Assembly: GCF_025766255.1 (NCBI RefSeq)
Contig: NW_026516673.1
Location: 558,001 to 622,000 of the forward strand
Length of the DNA stretch: 64,000 nucleotides
Source of the DNA: Zychaea mexicana
Lineage: Eukaryota; Mucoromycota; Mucoromycetes; Mucorales; Lichtheimiaceae
Direction of reading: 5' to 3'
Shown here: positions 48,327 through 62,123 of the stretch, piece by piece
Layout of the letters: each line of letters begins with the position of its first letter
Position numbering within the stretch: the stretch's first letter is position 1
The notes under the pieces: model-generated
Databases searched by the model: none
What the model saw: only the letters and a program-made list of their open reading frames with translations
Told to the model about the DNA's origin: nothing
Made by a program: the position numbers and the translations under genes

Positions 48327-49556
48327 CAGTAGTGAATGCCCGTTATCAATGTCTGCTTATACACATCATTCGCCCTTTCTTCCCAGATACACATGTCAGC
48401 TACACTCCTGGGGGGCAGATGACGATGAAGCTGTTATTGTGCCCCTCCAACTACTTACTCGGATGACTCATCTCGTGTTTTCCGATACGGGACCTCTTTC
48501 ACCGCGAAACATGTTACAGATATAGCACATACAAATACAATCACGCCTGCTGTACAGAATGCTTCCATTTGCGATTTCCCGAGCCCTGGCACATACTTGA
48601 CCAAGTCAACAAAGCCGATAAAGTATCCAAACACATTGGTGACGTTTTGGGTATTGCTTGCAAACGCATTCGCCGTGTCTTGCTGTGTGATGGGAAACAC
48701 GTCGAGAATGAGAGATCGGCACGACGCTTGAACTGCATTCAGTGAGAAATCCAACACGTAAAATGCGCTCACAGCTACTGCGATTGCCACCTTACTCTTT
48801 TCAATTGAAGTAAGTAGATTAGCTGTGGCAAGCGATATTCCATTCAATTTGTTTACCTGAGCAGGATTATCATCTGTTACAAAGATTGCTGCAATCTGTT
48901 TGGAATAAGCAACACAAAGCAAGGATAAACAAACAAACACTCCACCACCGAGGATGAACGGTCGCCTCCGACCCAATCGAGATGTATGCTTATCACTCCA
49001 TGCACCAACAAGCTACGAGGAGAATAAAAAAAGAGTGACAGGTCTTAAAGAAGAACTATTGGCGGAAGTAGTCGCTAGGAAGGATAGAAGACTTTCATAT
49101 CTGTTGTTGGCTTACCGGTTGGACAATCAAGCCTATCGTACATTTTAAACGAGTTCTGCGTGATGAGACGTTTGGATTGCGTCATTATGTCAAAGCGCAC
49201 CGCTATTACCTGATAGGGGTGCTGCAAACCACACGAGCGCCGTTAACTCTTTGGATAACTCTAGCGATAAAAGATAGGGTGTCCCATATCTATCAGACAC
49301 GAGCAAATCAGTATCCATGGCCATGTACACATCATGATGCAAAGTCCAAGACGTACGATAGCTCAACCGTCCCTGGTTGCATGTGCGTGTAAAAAGTTCA
49401 GTAACTCTTCTTTAAGGGAGGGGGTGGGAAATGGTAGGCAGTATTATTATTATTACAGGTGAATTGAATGCCGGCAAAGCACATGGTCGTCAGACATAGT
49501 TGTAATAGCGACGCCTTTGGCCTAGTGTCGACGGCCTTTGTATCCAGAGTACACAT
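47168..49556 (-). CDS. SLC45/sucrose-transporter-like MFS sugar symporter
   Basis: Probably a proton-coupled sugar transporter in the plasma or vacuolar membrane. Seven minus-strand exons (49556-49457, 49372-49357, 49289-49210, 49132-49116, 49012-48459, 48254-48132, 48035-47168) join in phase to 585 aa. Two of them are only 16 and 17 nt. The reconstructed N-terminus has the diagnostic family sequence: FAGIQFTWTVELSYGTPYLL, GLIVQPLVGAWSDKHTSRLG and RRRPFILGGG. Later segments AFYVLDFSLNAVQASCRSLI, AWMGWFPFLFYSTTWISDIY and NMYVVFPQFAVAIISA are also typical. About twelve hydrophobic segments can be counted. A long Ser/Gln-rich cytoplasmic loop lies between the last transmembrane groups. The transported sugar cannot be deduced. 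Confidence 0.92.
48293..48332. repeat. AGT trinucleotide microsatellite in an intron of the SLC45-like gene
   Basis: About a dozen AGT units with one AGC interruption, wholly inside the intron between 48255 and 48458. Confidence 0.85.
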
Positions 49557-49733
49557 CAATGTATATGCTACGGCTTGCGCGGAAAGAAAAGAGAGTGAGA
49601 GAGAGAGAGCGAGAAAGGGAGAGGGTAAAAAATAAAACCACAAAGGCACATTATAAATCTTTGTATTCTGTGTAACATGGGATTTCTCAAAACTAAACTT
49701 TGGTGCATCTTGCATGAAAAGATGCTTTTTTCT

Positions 49734-51402
<1,669 letters not shown>

Positions 51403-51583
51403 GTTGCTAGGGTGAGTGTCAACAAAGTGTCCCAAACCCAAGAGCGGGGCTTTTTTTTTTCTCTTCACGGTTCGCCTCGCCTGTGTTTCACAGGATCCTT
51501 GCCCTTTTACTTTCACACACTTTTTTTTTCCGCGTATTCTTTCGTCTTCTTTTTCTTCTTCTTCTTCTTCACAATTCCTGATT
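51403..51583. promoter_or_regulatory. Compact bidirectional promoter between mitochondrial PheRS and DERA
   Basis: Only 181 bp separate the two start codons, so both 5' UTRs and core promoters must share or overlap this stretch. It is T/TTC-rich toward the DERA ATG (a run of TTC units at about 51548-51570). No classical TATA box stands out. Confidence 0.65.
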
Positions 51584-52395
51584 ATGACCAAGATCAACGT
51601 TGAGACGCTTACCTATACTCAGCTCGCCAAGGTGTTTGATCACGCCATTTTGAAGCCTGAACAAACAACCAAGGACGTAGAGCAAGGCTGTAAGCTCGCA
51701 ATCAAATACGACGCCAAGTCCGTGTGTGTCAAACCGTGCGATGTCAAGCAGGCTGCCGACATTCTGAAAGGCTCGAGTGTTCTTGTTGGTACCGTCATTT
51801 CTTTCCCGCACGGCAACTCGCCTACTACAGCCAAGGTCGCCGAAGCTTTGCAGGCCGTAGAAGACGGTGCTATCGAGTTGGATGTTGTCATCAATATCGG
51901 TCACTTGAAATCGGGCCTCTACGACGAATGTCAAAAGGAACTCGAGGCTATTATCAAGACCTGCAAGGCCAAGCGATCCGATGTCATCTTTAAGATTATT
52001 TTCGAAAATGCTTATTTGTCAAAGGATGAAATTGTTCAGGCATGCAAGATTGCCGAGGCTGCTGGTGCAGAGTTTGTAAAGGTACAGATATCGGGTGTCG
52101 CAACCCGGGGGAGAGGGGGAGGGGAGAATACACTGTATATAGTTATTGGCCAACTCACGCATGCTTTGTGAATATGTGTATATAGACTTCCACTGGCTTT
52201 GCATCTTCGGGCGCCACCTACGATGACATTGAATTGATGCGTGCTAGCGTCTCGGATCATATCCAAGTCAAGGCATCCGGTGGCATCAAGAGCCTGGATC
52301 AAGTGATCACCTTCTTACAAAAGGGTGCCACACGATGCGGATCGTCTTCGACGGATAAGATCCTTGAAGAATTCAAGCAGAAGAACAGCGCATAA
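51584..52395 (+). CDS. Deoxyribose-phosphate aldolase
   Basis: Cleaves 2-deoxyribose-5-phosphate to glyceraldehyde-3-phosphate and acetaldehyde in deoxynucleoside catabolism, in the cytosol. Two exons (51584-52081 and 52186-52395) join in phase to 235 aa, the usual length. The TIM-barrel motifs are intact: FDHAILKPEQT, VCVKPCDV, GTVISFPHGNS, GAIELDVVINIGHLKSG with the catalytic Asp, and FKIIFENAYL. The Schiff-base Lys (AEFVK followed by TSTGF) is residue 166, encoded by the last codon before the intron. The second active-site Lys is in VKASGGIKS. Head-to-head with mitochondrial PheRS; no functional link between the two is expected. The function would correspond to bacterial DeoC. Confidence 0.95.
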
Positions 52396-53700
52396 GATAT
52401 TTACTACTGGTCACAGCAGTAGATATATAGCCTACTATACCTCTTTATCTCTCTCCCTCTCTCCCAATGTATCGTGTGTTGTTGTAGATGTTTTGAATTA
52501 TAACATTTTGTACAGTTTATAGCCCGCAAAATACCAGTTATACCCGTTACACTGGCATGCTGTTGTTTAAAAAGGAAAGAGGTGGAGAGACTTTATACCG
52601 GGTATACACAGCATCTATGTTGCTTGAGATCATTCTGGAATCCTTACGTATAACACCTATTTAGGAGCTTACTTGCGCTATGTGGGGAGAATACGTTCAG
52701 CAACAGCATTCGAACATCTCCTAATATGGACACTATTTGCCATAATCCAACATGGGTCAAAACAATGTGCCCCGCTACTGCTGATATCGGTTGACAGGAA
52801 CGGGCGTTGCTATGGCGACATCCACAGTTGACGGGCGTGTCACGTGTCACTACGGATGAAAACACACAAAGTCTTGTTGCTGTAAACAAGCCGGTGGGTT
52901 GGGGGGGGGGTTGGGTGTTGTTGGATGGCTTGAATGAAAGAGACAAGAAGAAAGAGACAAGAAATAAAGCAAAAGCAAAAGGGCCCATGCCCTTTCATGT
53001 TGCACGCATCCGTTTTGCATGATTTGTTCCCGTAATTCCAAATAATTGACTGCCACCGATTAACCGAAAATCCAGCAAATTATGAAGCACGTTCCATGCG
53101 GAGCTTTTTTTTTTCTCTTCTTTGAGACAAACAATGAACCCAGTCTTCAATGATTCAAATTGCTCGCTTATCTCACCTCTTTCTGGTGCAAATAAAAACT
53201 GATCGGTGGCACAATCCCATATTTTTGTACATCAAAGAGTTAAAAAAAGAAGTACCTCTTTTGTCTACAGACAAAACGGCACTTGTTCTACTACTACTTC
53301 TTCCTCCTTCTGCCCTTCAAGTGAGGCCGCGATGTTGCCCTGGTAACGTCCACAGAACGGATTGACAAGAAGCATGTGCAGACTCGTTATAGCATCGGTT
53401 GTTTCCAGCTGCCATGACGGCTATATTTGTGGTTTCAAGCAGTAAAACTTCTCCGAAAAAAGGCAAAAAGGAAATCAATAAAAGGAAAGTGCAGAGCTCC
53501 GAAGAAAGGGGCGTAAACGGCATCTTTCTCGTGATGGGCAAAGAGTAAAAAGGGCAACAGGCTCTTTTCCTTTCAACTTTGTTTTTTTTCTTTCTTTCGT
53601 CTGTTCTTTTTTACTTCTTGCTCTGCTTTGCCTCAACTGCTATTACAAAATAAAGAATACATAACCATCGTCGTATCGATCTTGTGCTCGGGCAGTCATC
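52396..53700. other. Intergenic, no supported gene
   Basis: Contains a G10 run near 52900-52910 and purine-rich DNA near 52930-52980. Short frames have random-looking translations. Pyrimidine-rich sequence precedes the next gene. Confidence 0.5.
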
Positions 53701-56040
53701 ATGGAGAAACCACCAGAAGATAAAAATGTTGTCAACGAGAAAAAACATGACGGACCAAGCCAGCAAAACAACAATGACAACGACGACGCCGCATCACTTG
53801 GATTTAGAGACGAAGTTGATCCTTATACCTTCGAGGCTGAGTATAAGGTCCGACGGTAAGGGCAACGAACACAACAAGATGAAAAGAAGAAGAGACTGAC
53901 GCGACAGTAACGCATCAAACAATGGGCTTATGTCAACACGGATCATGGTATCCAGAAAAGTAGATCTTCATGTCATGCCCGTACTTCTTCTTGCCGAATT
54001 AGTGGCACGCTATGGGCAGTAAGTTGGATTTTCCAGAAATTCCTAGCGCCGTTTGATTCCCTCTTCCTGCCACATACTATCATGATATTCTTCTGGCTTG
54101 GGGTGGGGGAGGTGTCATTGCATGAACAACCAAGCTGTTGACTGATGATTCGCATTATTATTATAGTCTGGTCGTATCCAATGCTAAATTAGGTGGTCTT
54201 CTGGAAGATCTCTCCATGACCGAAGGGCAGTACCGGTGGTGCCTCTCAGCATATTATTTTGCTTTCGTCATTCTCAATATACCCATTACCATTCTCTTCC
54301 GCAGATGGCGTCCGTCGCTTTTTCTGACGATTCTTATATTGTAAGTAGTCTTCCATGTGCCAGAGAGACGAAAGCCACTTGTTTGTGCTACATTGGGCGA
54401 TTGACAGCAGCCACAACTGTGTGTAATTTTCTAGTTCCTGGGGCGTGCTGGGCATGTCAACTGCCGCGGCTACAGACTTTCCTGGATTTCTCATATGTCG
54501 AATCATCATGGGTGCATCTGAAGCAGGTAAAGATGCATCTGCTACCTTCTCTTTGCTCCTACAAGAGTGAGGTTCTCTAACATTTTCTTGATTATGCTTA
54601 ATAGTGTATAGCCCAGTTCAAAAGTAGGGTGTCACACACAGATTAATGCTGAGTTCTTTGTGTGAGAATCTTAAAACTGACGTAGCAGCATATAAAATCA
54701 CAGGTACTATATCTCGCTCTGGTACAAGAGAAACGAACTCGCTCAACGAGTAGGGTATACGGCGGTGGTTACGACTCTGGGAGGTGCCTCTGTGGGATTA
54801 ATTGCGTTCGGTGTTAGTCACATACCTACAAACTCATTGAATACCTGGCAATGGTATGTAAAAGGTGGTTTCAGTATAAAATGTGAGAAAACCAGACTTC
54901 CAACCCTTTATTATAAACTATTGTATGTATTAGGATGTGTTTAATATTTGGTTCACCCGCTATCGTACTTGCAGTCTATGCGTTCTTCCAAATTCCGGAC
55001 AAGCCAGAAACAGCCAAATTTCTCAAGGAAGAAGAGCGGGAATTAGAGATTAAACGATTAAAAATTGGTAAGAGATTACAGATTTGTACAGTATGGTTAT
55101 CCAAGAGCCATATCAGCGACGATTTCTCTAAGTACACTATGCCCTATTTCATACAGATCAGGGAGCCGCACATGATCATTCGTGGTCCTGGTCTCAAGTT
55201 AGAACGGTGCTGACGGACTGGAAGGCATATTACTTTGCAGTCCTTTACTGCCTCACCGGCATCTCTGGATCAGGCGTAAAGTTGGCACTACCTTCCATCA
55301 TTGACGGTATGGGAGACTGGCAGCCTGATGTGTCTCAGGCCTTGACAACCCCACCTTACGTTTTAGCTTGTGTTTTCATTCTGGTCTCCTCTTATTACTC
55401 AGGTATGCATACATACTTACTGATTGAATGGAAATTATGCCATGCTTAACTTGTTATCACTAATTGTAAGAAACGCATATCTATAGATCGAGTGTTTGAA
55501 AGAGCATACTTCTTACTGCTGGCGAATGCCATTGCTGTTGTTGCGTTTTTTATGATTATGTTTATACCCAATCAGCACGTCTGGCCACGTTATATCGGCA
55601 CCTGTATCTTAGTAGCATCCACGGTAAAGAACAGAAAGAGGGTCATTTTTTTTGTATTGATAACACTAACGCAGGAATCTCATCATTATCATTATTAGCG
55701 AATGGACAATTCCATCCGATCAGCTTGGTACACCAGCAACTTTTCTGGTCTTACTCGTCGTGCGGTTGCCTCCGGAGTTATCTACACCATCCATGCTATT
55801 GGTAATGCACTCGGTGGCCAGATTTATTTCGATCCACCAAATTATCGCAAAGGACATACCATTGCCATTTGTGTTGTCGTTCTCCAATCATTTATGATTT
55901 TGGCTTTACGAATAATACTTAAACGGATCAACAAAAGGCGAGACGCAATGACGGTAGAAGAAAAGGAGCGCGAGCTTGCTAAATATACTGATCCAGGCCA
56001 AATTGGCGATAGACATCCAGACTTTCGTTACGCTTTGTAG
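53701..56040 (+). CDS. MFS anion/nutrient transporter of the Dal5 (allantoate permease) type
   Basis: A plasma-membrane transporter; relatives take up allantoate, vitamins or organic anions. The best model has nine exons: 53701-53855, 53956-54018, 54167-54340, 54435-54566, 54704-54853, 54934-55067, 55157-55402, 55487-55623, 55699-56040. These close in phase to 510 aa. The N-terminus is hydrophilic. Family features include KVDLHVMPVLLLAELVARYG, SNAKLGGLLEDLSM, FLICRIIMGASEAG, YYISLWYKRNELAQR, PDKPETAKFLKEEER, DWKAYYFAVLYCLTGISGSG and a conserved C-terminal half. About twelve transmembrane segments are present. The usual FFPG-like residues after the SEAG motif are missing, so the 54527-54703 junction is uncertain. 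The substrate is unknown. Confidence 0.88.
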
Positions 56041-57881
56041 CAGCATCAGCAGTAGTATCTGTATACTCCTGTATTCCATTTTTCAATTTCATTTTCTCGC
56101 ACACGAAACTAATAGCCAATATATACTACTACCCCTCCACACCATCATTTATATTGTAGATGTTCCAATTCCTTTCCGTTCAATTCTTCTTGTATTCACG
56201 ATACCATATTTATTGTTAATTTTTAAAAAACACGTCCTTGTGAAAATATAATTAAATAAATAATGTGCTCCATCAACAGCACATCATGATATGTTTTTGA
56301 CTGTCAGGATATTTTGCTTGGTCTAGGCTGCTGTCATCTTGTAATAAAAGATAATATGTCGTTCTACAGAACGTTCTTAGTGAGTTGCAAGAGAGAGAAC
56401 GGTACATCACTCCACTGACTCAGATCTGAAACATGACTGTATCATAGCGACTTTGAGATTACCGAGTTGACACAGATCAGTAAAGCATTACTGCTCTTTT
56501 ATGGCTTAACCAAGAGTTTTCGTATCACTACATAGTCAGCAGTTTCATTACTTTATTGCTTTACGTATAGCAATTTATTTTTGAATACACGTTGTTGTCA
56601 ATAAAAAATGAGCAGATAGTCCAATTATTGTGCGATCCATATAGTTCTTTGATATTGAACTCGAATTGGCTACGTGATAAGTTGTAATAAAGACCCTCTT
56701 TCCCAAAAAACCACAATCTATTTCTGCTCGCAACTATTTAGCGATACCCTTCATATTTTCGCTAGTATGTAATCTTCAACCGACTGCTTTAATCAAGAGA
56801 TATCCCCATCACTCTTGCAATTTTTCTTTAACAGACCCTGTGTCTGAACGTCAGGAGTTAACCTGACTAAGATTCATCCATTGGTGGGACGTAGAGACAT
56901 CGCTGCTCTTACGATATCCTTTAGACTGCACCACATCAAGAATCGCATCTTCTTTTTTCTTCGATCAAGACAACGATATGTCTCAGGCAGCTGATGAATT
57001 GAATTGTATCAACCAGTAGAGATGGGCAGGCACCTGATCCGAGACAAGAGGGACCGATAGCTTAGATACACGCTTTCCGTGACACTGGGGACTTATAAAA
57101 AGCCAGATTATCCAGATAAGCATATCCGCGCGCTCAAAAGAGCTAAGGACCTTTGTCCTGATCGACACTATCGCTCACCTTCCACTTTTACAATGTTCTA
57201 AAGAAACAAAACATTCTGATAGTATGTCTTTTGTCAATGTATGTGATTCATTCGACCACTTTAATATACATATAATAAACAAGATGAACGTATCGTGTAA
57301 AAACAAGGCAACATCAAGCACGCGTATGAAAATCCAAGATGGTAGTTTATTGTTTATAAAAGCCTTCAGAAGTCTTTGAAGGCTTTTCCACGGCTTTTGA
57401 AAATTTCAAAGAGCATCAAGTTATAAACATTTATTTTTTGACGACGTGGAAGCATTAAGTATCAAGCGCCTACATTATCAAGGAATAGTCAATCACTTCT
57501 GATTTCACAATGAGGAACATGTTAGCCCACACTACCCCGCACCCCATCCACTACTCGGCACACACGCTTACTTTAACGACACGGATTTAGCTAGCCTCGC
57601 GTTCGCCAGCATGGCGGCCCAGTACACATCAACTTTTCGCTGTCCAGCCAAACGTAACACTTGTCGAAAGGTGCGGCTCCTGCTACTACACGAAAAAGAG
57701 AAAACCACGCAAGCGTAATTTTTGTCTAACTACATATCATCCCACTCCATCCACCCTCCCCATTTTCCATGATACCTGCTCTCTTCGTTGATAAGTCACC
57801 AGACAACAGCCCTCGCAATTAAAGACGCGCCGCTGCTCGGGACCGCGTCATCGTTCAAGAAGAAGAGGGTGTAAAAAAAAG
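56041..57881. other. AT-rich intergenic DNA, no supported gene
   Basis: No frame here reads as protein. GC content rises from about 57.5 kb, at the start of the next protein-like relic. Confidence 0.45.
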
Positions 57882-58401
57882 GTGAATATAATAAACAAAG
57901 ATCGCAGAGAGAGTTCCAAACTGAGAGGCAAGCCCTTCCCCAGCGTCCACAAACCCACTTGGGAGTACACAACTGCGCGAGTAACTCAAACAGCAGAAGG
58001 TTCCCTTGATGGTGTAAGAATGCCCCAGGAGCAGCCAGCCACGGTCAGAGATGCAGGACTAGCCACACTTGGAGCTCTTGGTAATCAGATACAAAGAAAG
58101 GCTTCGCAGCCACTGGTCGCCGGACAAGTAGGGATTCGTCCTCGCTTACTCTGAATACTCGCAGAGGGCATATACTTGGAGCCGGTTACGGTTTAGGACC
58201 ACTAGGCATGCTCATATCAGCCCGCCATGCACAGCGGATCCAAAGGCGGCCAACCCTCAAACCCGCACACTTGCTGCACACTTTGGGCAGTCTGCTGACA
58301 TGAGATGCCCTAAAAGAAAAAGTAAAAGGGAGAGAAGAAGTGATCCCAAGCAGCATCGCGTGCCTGCAATTATGAAAAAGAAAGAAAAAAAATGTCATTA
58401 A
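57882..58401 (+). pseudogene. Two-frame protein-like relic, unknown
   Basis: A plus-strand frame from 57882 (no ATG at its start) reads through Arg/Gln/Ala-rich sequence (VRDAGLATLGALGNQIQRKA) to a TGA at 58152-58154. An overlapping second frame from 58153 continues protein-like (PKAANPQTRTLAAHFGQSAD, then CPKRKSKRERRSDPKQHR) to TAA at 58401. The composition is distinctly GC-richer than the flanks. The second part, basic with a Cys, resembles linker sequence of transposon proteins only in general character. It is treated as a broken fragment; it could also be two exons of a gene I cannot assemble. Confidence 0.3.
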
Positions 58402-61348
58402 GAACGTGTTATCAGAATTTACGAAAAATTAAGATTGAAGAGAAAACAACCATTCAAAAAGTGTTCTGCGTCTCTTACCTAACGTTTTTTAACGTTGATC
58501 AGGGGCAGTTTGAGTCGTACCCCAGACTTTCGGAAGGCTCTTGTGTGAAGCAAAGCTCAATGGCAATGTTTCGAGCAAACCGGGCTTCTATTGCAAAAAA
58601 AGCCAGTTGTAAATGCTTGAAGACGAAAGTAAATGCCATAATGATTAACGTTTGTTTCTATTTCAAAAGTGCTAACAATTGCTAAAGCTACGAAATCTCT
58701 TTATACATACTTGTTGTCGTTTGCGGGCTACAACTGTTGATTGCTGTCCTGTACACTTTGTGAGATGTTGATTTGGTGCAGAGCAAGCACTTTTTTGCAG
58801 GTGAAGGTGCAGAGCACACACTGGAAAATACGCGCTAAAAAAACACGTCACTAAAATTCAGCCCCGCTGTGACGTCATCTAATCTCTTATGATATTGCTA
58901 CTGTGCACCTTTCATCAAAAAGAGCTATAAAGAAGTTTTCGAACTTAAAGAAGTTGCCTGTCATTGTCTTGGGTGTCGTTTCCAAGCAGTGCATGAATGT
59001 TTCACAACTGCAAGGCAGCTCCGCTTACTTTTGTGGCAGATGTAGTACCTGAACTGTCGCCGCAGAAATCAGCGACAAAAACAGAAGCAAGGAAAAAAGG
59101 TTCTACAGGTGTTCTGTGCCTGAAAGTTGATATACTAGCCCAGGAGCTGCGGATATCATTGATAAGCGCTAGTTCTGACACCAGGTAGAAGCAAATTTGT
59201 TTGTTCTTTAAATGCCTCATATACTATTATGATATGTTTATGACCTGATAAACGCAAAAGGAACGCATTATTATAAAGAACCTTTTTCCCTGTGTCAATT
59301 CACGACCTTTTCAATTTAACATGCTCCTTCAATCTGTTTTGAGCATACATATCCGTCCAAGACACTGTAAAATTTTACAAAAACACAACTTTTAGTAGTA
59401 TAATAAACCTTTGAGATCCGAACATCAACTAACCTGTGTTGACGTTGGATTGAACGTCCTAGTCCCTCCCTGCGATTAATAGATGCTTCCTCGTAGAGTA
59501 CCACTACTGTTTACTGATTATTTGTCTGCTTCTTCTACCGATTACTTAATACTACTTTTACGTAATACAAGGGCGGCGCGAAAGGCAATGGCTACGAGAA
59601 GAAAGTACAAAATACACAATCATAATAATGTGGTGCGGTTGTCCTGAGAGTAGTTTAATGAAGCACACTTATTCTCGCCAATTTTTAAACTTTTACGATC
59701 AAACTATGAGTACTTTTCTCTTTGTGAAATGATTCTATATGACTGTATGTTTCATGGGTGTTTTGTCCTTCTTGAAGTAGGTAATCTCGCTGGCCAATGA
59801 GTTCCTTTTTTTTCACACCAACTTATCCCAACGTGACACGCTTTCATTGTTTGCTTTGCTGTCTGATAACACACGGCTGGTACAGGACATTTGGTGCTAC
59901 TGAAGAATACAATGATCACATATATCTTGGCACTATATTATAATTCATAACGGATAAATTAATTGCATCGAGTTCGCATTGTGCGATTTATTGCTTAGCA
60001 TTAACGTGCATATTTGTTATTGAAAACTCAACAACTATTATGTCGACGCACCATAAACAAATAATGAGTACCCTTTCTTAAAAATCCTTCTTTTCTAAGA
60101 TTAGGTTTATTTGTGGCTAATGATAACAAGTGATCCCGCGCCTCGTTGTTAATATAAGGTTTTTACTTTTCACTTTGATTCCATGTAGAAGGACGAATAA
60201 AAAAAGCACATTTGCAATTGTAGTAGAAAATAATTTTATTTCTTAGAAAAGAAAGCGCCATTCAGATAATCAGACTGTAATAGTCTCTTTCCGGAATCGA
60301 CGAATTGTAACGAGAAAAAAAAGGCTCTTTCACCCCTATGTTTGGGGTTACTTGGAAAACCTTGAGCAATAATGACATAATGGGCCGAAATTTCAAAGCC
60401 AAAAAACCCTTTGGTGCTGTGATAACACTCTCCTTCCTTTGAGCACACTCTCTTGAATACGCAAAAAATGCGTGGTTCTGGCCCTTTCTTCGTGATGTTT
60501 GCAAAGTGTGCACACACTCTATGGAAATTGCTTATCCTAACAACAGGATTTCGCTTTTAAATTTATAGCTGGTTTTAAGCTTCCTTTTGAAAAAAGAAAA
60601 AGGTTGCGACCTGGGATATGATAGAATGAGCTTCACTTCACGCAGTCTAATGATCTTGTTGTTGCTATGAAGAAAATGTCGATAAAACGGCAGTGAGACG
60701 CTTGTTACTTAGTCTTTCGAGATTACAAGTTTTCTCCAAATAGCCTAATTCAGTAACACGAGCGAAACCTTTTTTCTGGTTTGTGGCACCTTAGAGACGG
60801 CAATCCTGGACATTGTTTTTAAAAGTATGTACCACAAAACTTCTTAGACACCAGTTTGTTCCGAACGGATGTAAGAAATATTTTAAATGCTGAGCAAACG
60901 CGGGGGTTTGAAGGAACGCACTCGTTCCATTGAAAGTTTTGAAGTAAAGGTCCAGCTGTCAGTAGTAAAGAAAAGCTGGTGCATCGAATGGTAGTGGAAA
61001 GAAAACGATCCCCCATTACAGCATCATCATGATATCAAATGCTTTTATCTCCTAAAACAAATACTGGTCTCTCTGACAACAACAAGCTCAAGGATCATTC
61101 AAACTTACAATGATGATATATTTGATCTAGAGGATCAAAGCTACCGAAGAGTTGACAGCTGGGATCACATTTATTCCGCTGCGGAGCGGAGGTCATCGGA
61201 TGGGTTAAGACAAATTTAAGGCATACTCTGCTGGTGCTGGTGATGTGCACCAATGATAATTTTAGCTATTCCATTTTAGAATTGCTTCCTTTATACTTCT
61301 TTATATGGTAGGGGAGTCTTTATAATGCTGTCATAGTAACTTGATCCA
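58402..61348. other. AT-rich intergenic DNA with a CRE-like palindrome
   Basis: No supported gene. A segment AAAAAAACACGTCAC at 58837-58851 matches the start of the 34-bp duplicates at 22.55 kb. A TGACGTCA palindrome (CRE consensus) lies 19 bp further on at 58870-58877. The remaining ORFs are random-looking. Confidence 0.4.
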
Positions 61349-61684
61349 TCATGTGAGAATGAACATTAAAGCCAGTTGACAGCAAGGTAGTAGTTGTTTT
61401 ACATCATATGGAGCGATATATGAATCTTTGTAACATGAAACAGGTACGGTGAAAGGATGCATGTAAGGTAAGTTTTTCTTGGCTACTGGTAATAATAGAC
61501 AGAATGCATGATGTGAGCTTTTGAAATTCAGTTTTAACTGCAGCATGTCGTCGGATGTTTGACCATGTTTGTATATCGTTTTACCATCATTGTCCTCAAT
61601 GACGACATGGAAGTAACCCTTCTGCTGCGACAGCCCAATGAATGTGTGCTTTGATGCGCATTTTGTAGCATTTGGCTCTAACAT
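61349..61684 (-). CDS. Possible small protein, 111 aa, unknown
   Basis: A minus-strand frame runs from an ATG at 61684 to a stop at 61349. The translation is more protein-like than its surroundings (KGYFHVVIEDNDGKTIYKHG, then SSHHAFCLLLPVAKKN). No family is recognised. There is no obvious signal peptide, and no upstream exon was found. It could be a relic exon or a chance frame. Confidence 0.28.
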   Translation of the reverse strand: MLEPNATKCASKHTFIGLSQQKGYFHVVIEDNDGKTIYKHGQTSDDMLQLKLNFKSSHHAFCLLLPVAKKNLPYMHPFTVPVSCYKDSYIAPYDVKQLLPCCQLALMFILT

Positions 61685-62123
61685 TTTTTAAAAGCCTGTG
61701 GTGGAAATTAGAGGCATGTACAGTATCATAAAAGTACGTAAAGTCATCGTAGTTAGTGGCACTCGATGCGCATCAACAATATCACTCATCATGCAATACA
61801 CCATGAAATCGTTTCGAAGGAGCTTGGATGTTAAAGGATCTGTCACCCTTATAAATGTAGCATATGCAAAATCAAATTACGCACTACGACGCAACATTCA
61901 TTTGCGCCACTTTGAAGCATGCACCGTTCAGTCGTACGACGCCGCGAGAATATAAATAAAGGATACTTTTCCACTTATGAACTGGGTTTAATACTTTCTC
62001 TTTCCCTCACTTTCTGGTAAAGATCATATTCTAATACTGTCACAGTGTATGACAAACCCTATACCCGCGAGTAACTAACAATTATGCTCTATCACAACTC
62101 TCAGTTAAACATATTTTCGGGTT
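61685..62123. other. Intergenic region upstream of the single-exon gene at 62.1 kb
   Basis: AT-rich sequence with a CTTTCTCTTTCCCTC pyrimidine tract near 61996-62010. It presumably carries the promoter of the downstream gene. No gene is seen. Confidence 0.4.

Noticed and set aside
49318..49324. ATG codons that could start the SLC45-like gene here
   Set aside because: Starting here replaces the conserved QFTWTVEL segment with unrelated residues. The upstream exons 49556-49457 and 49372-49357 restore the family sequence in phase.
57570..57660. GGATTTAGCTAG stretch resembling the start of a tRNA
   Set aside because: No matching anticodon and T arms follow, and no cloverleaf can be drawn.
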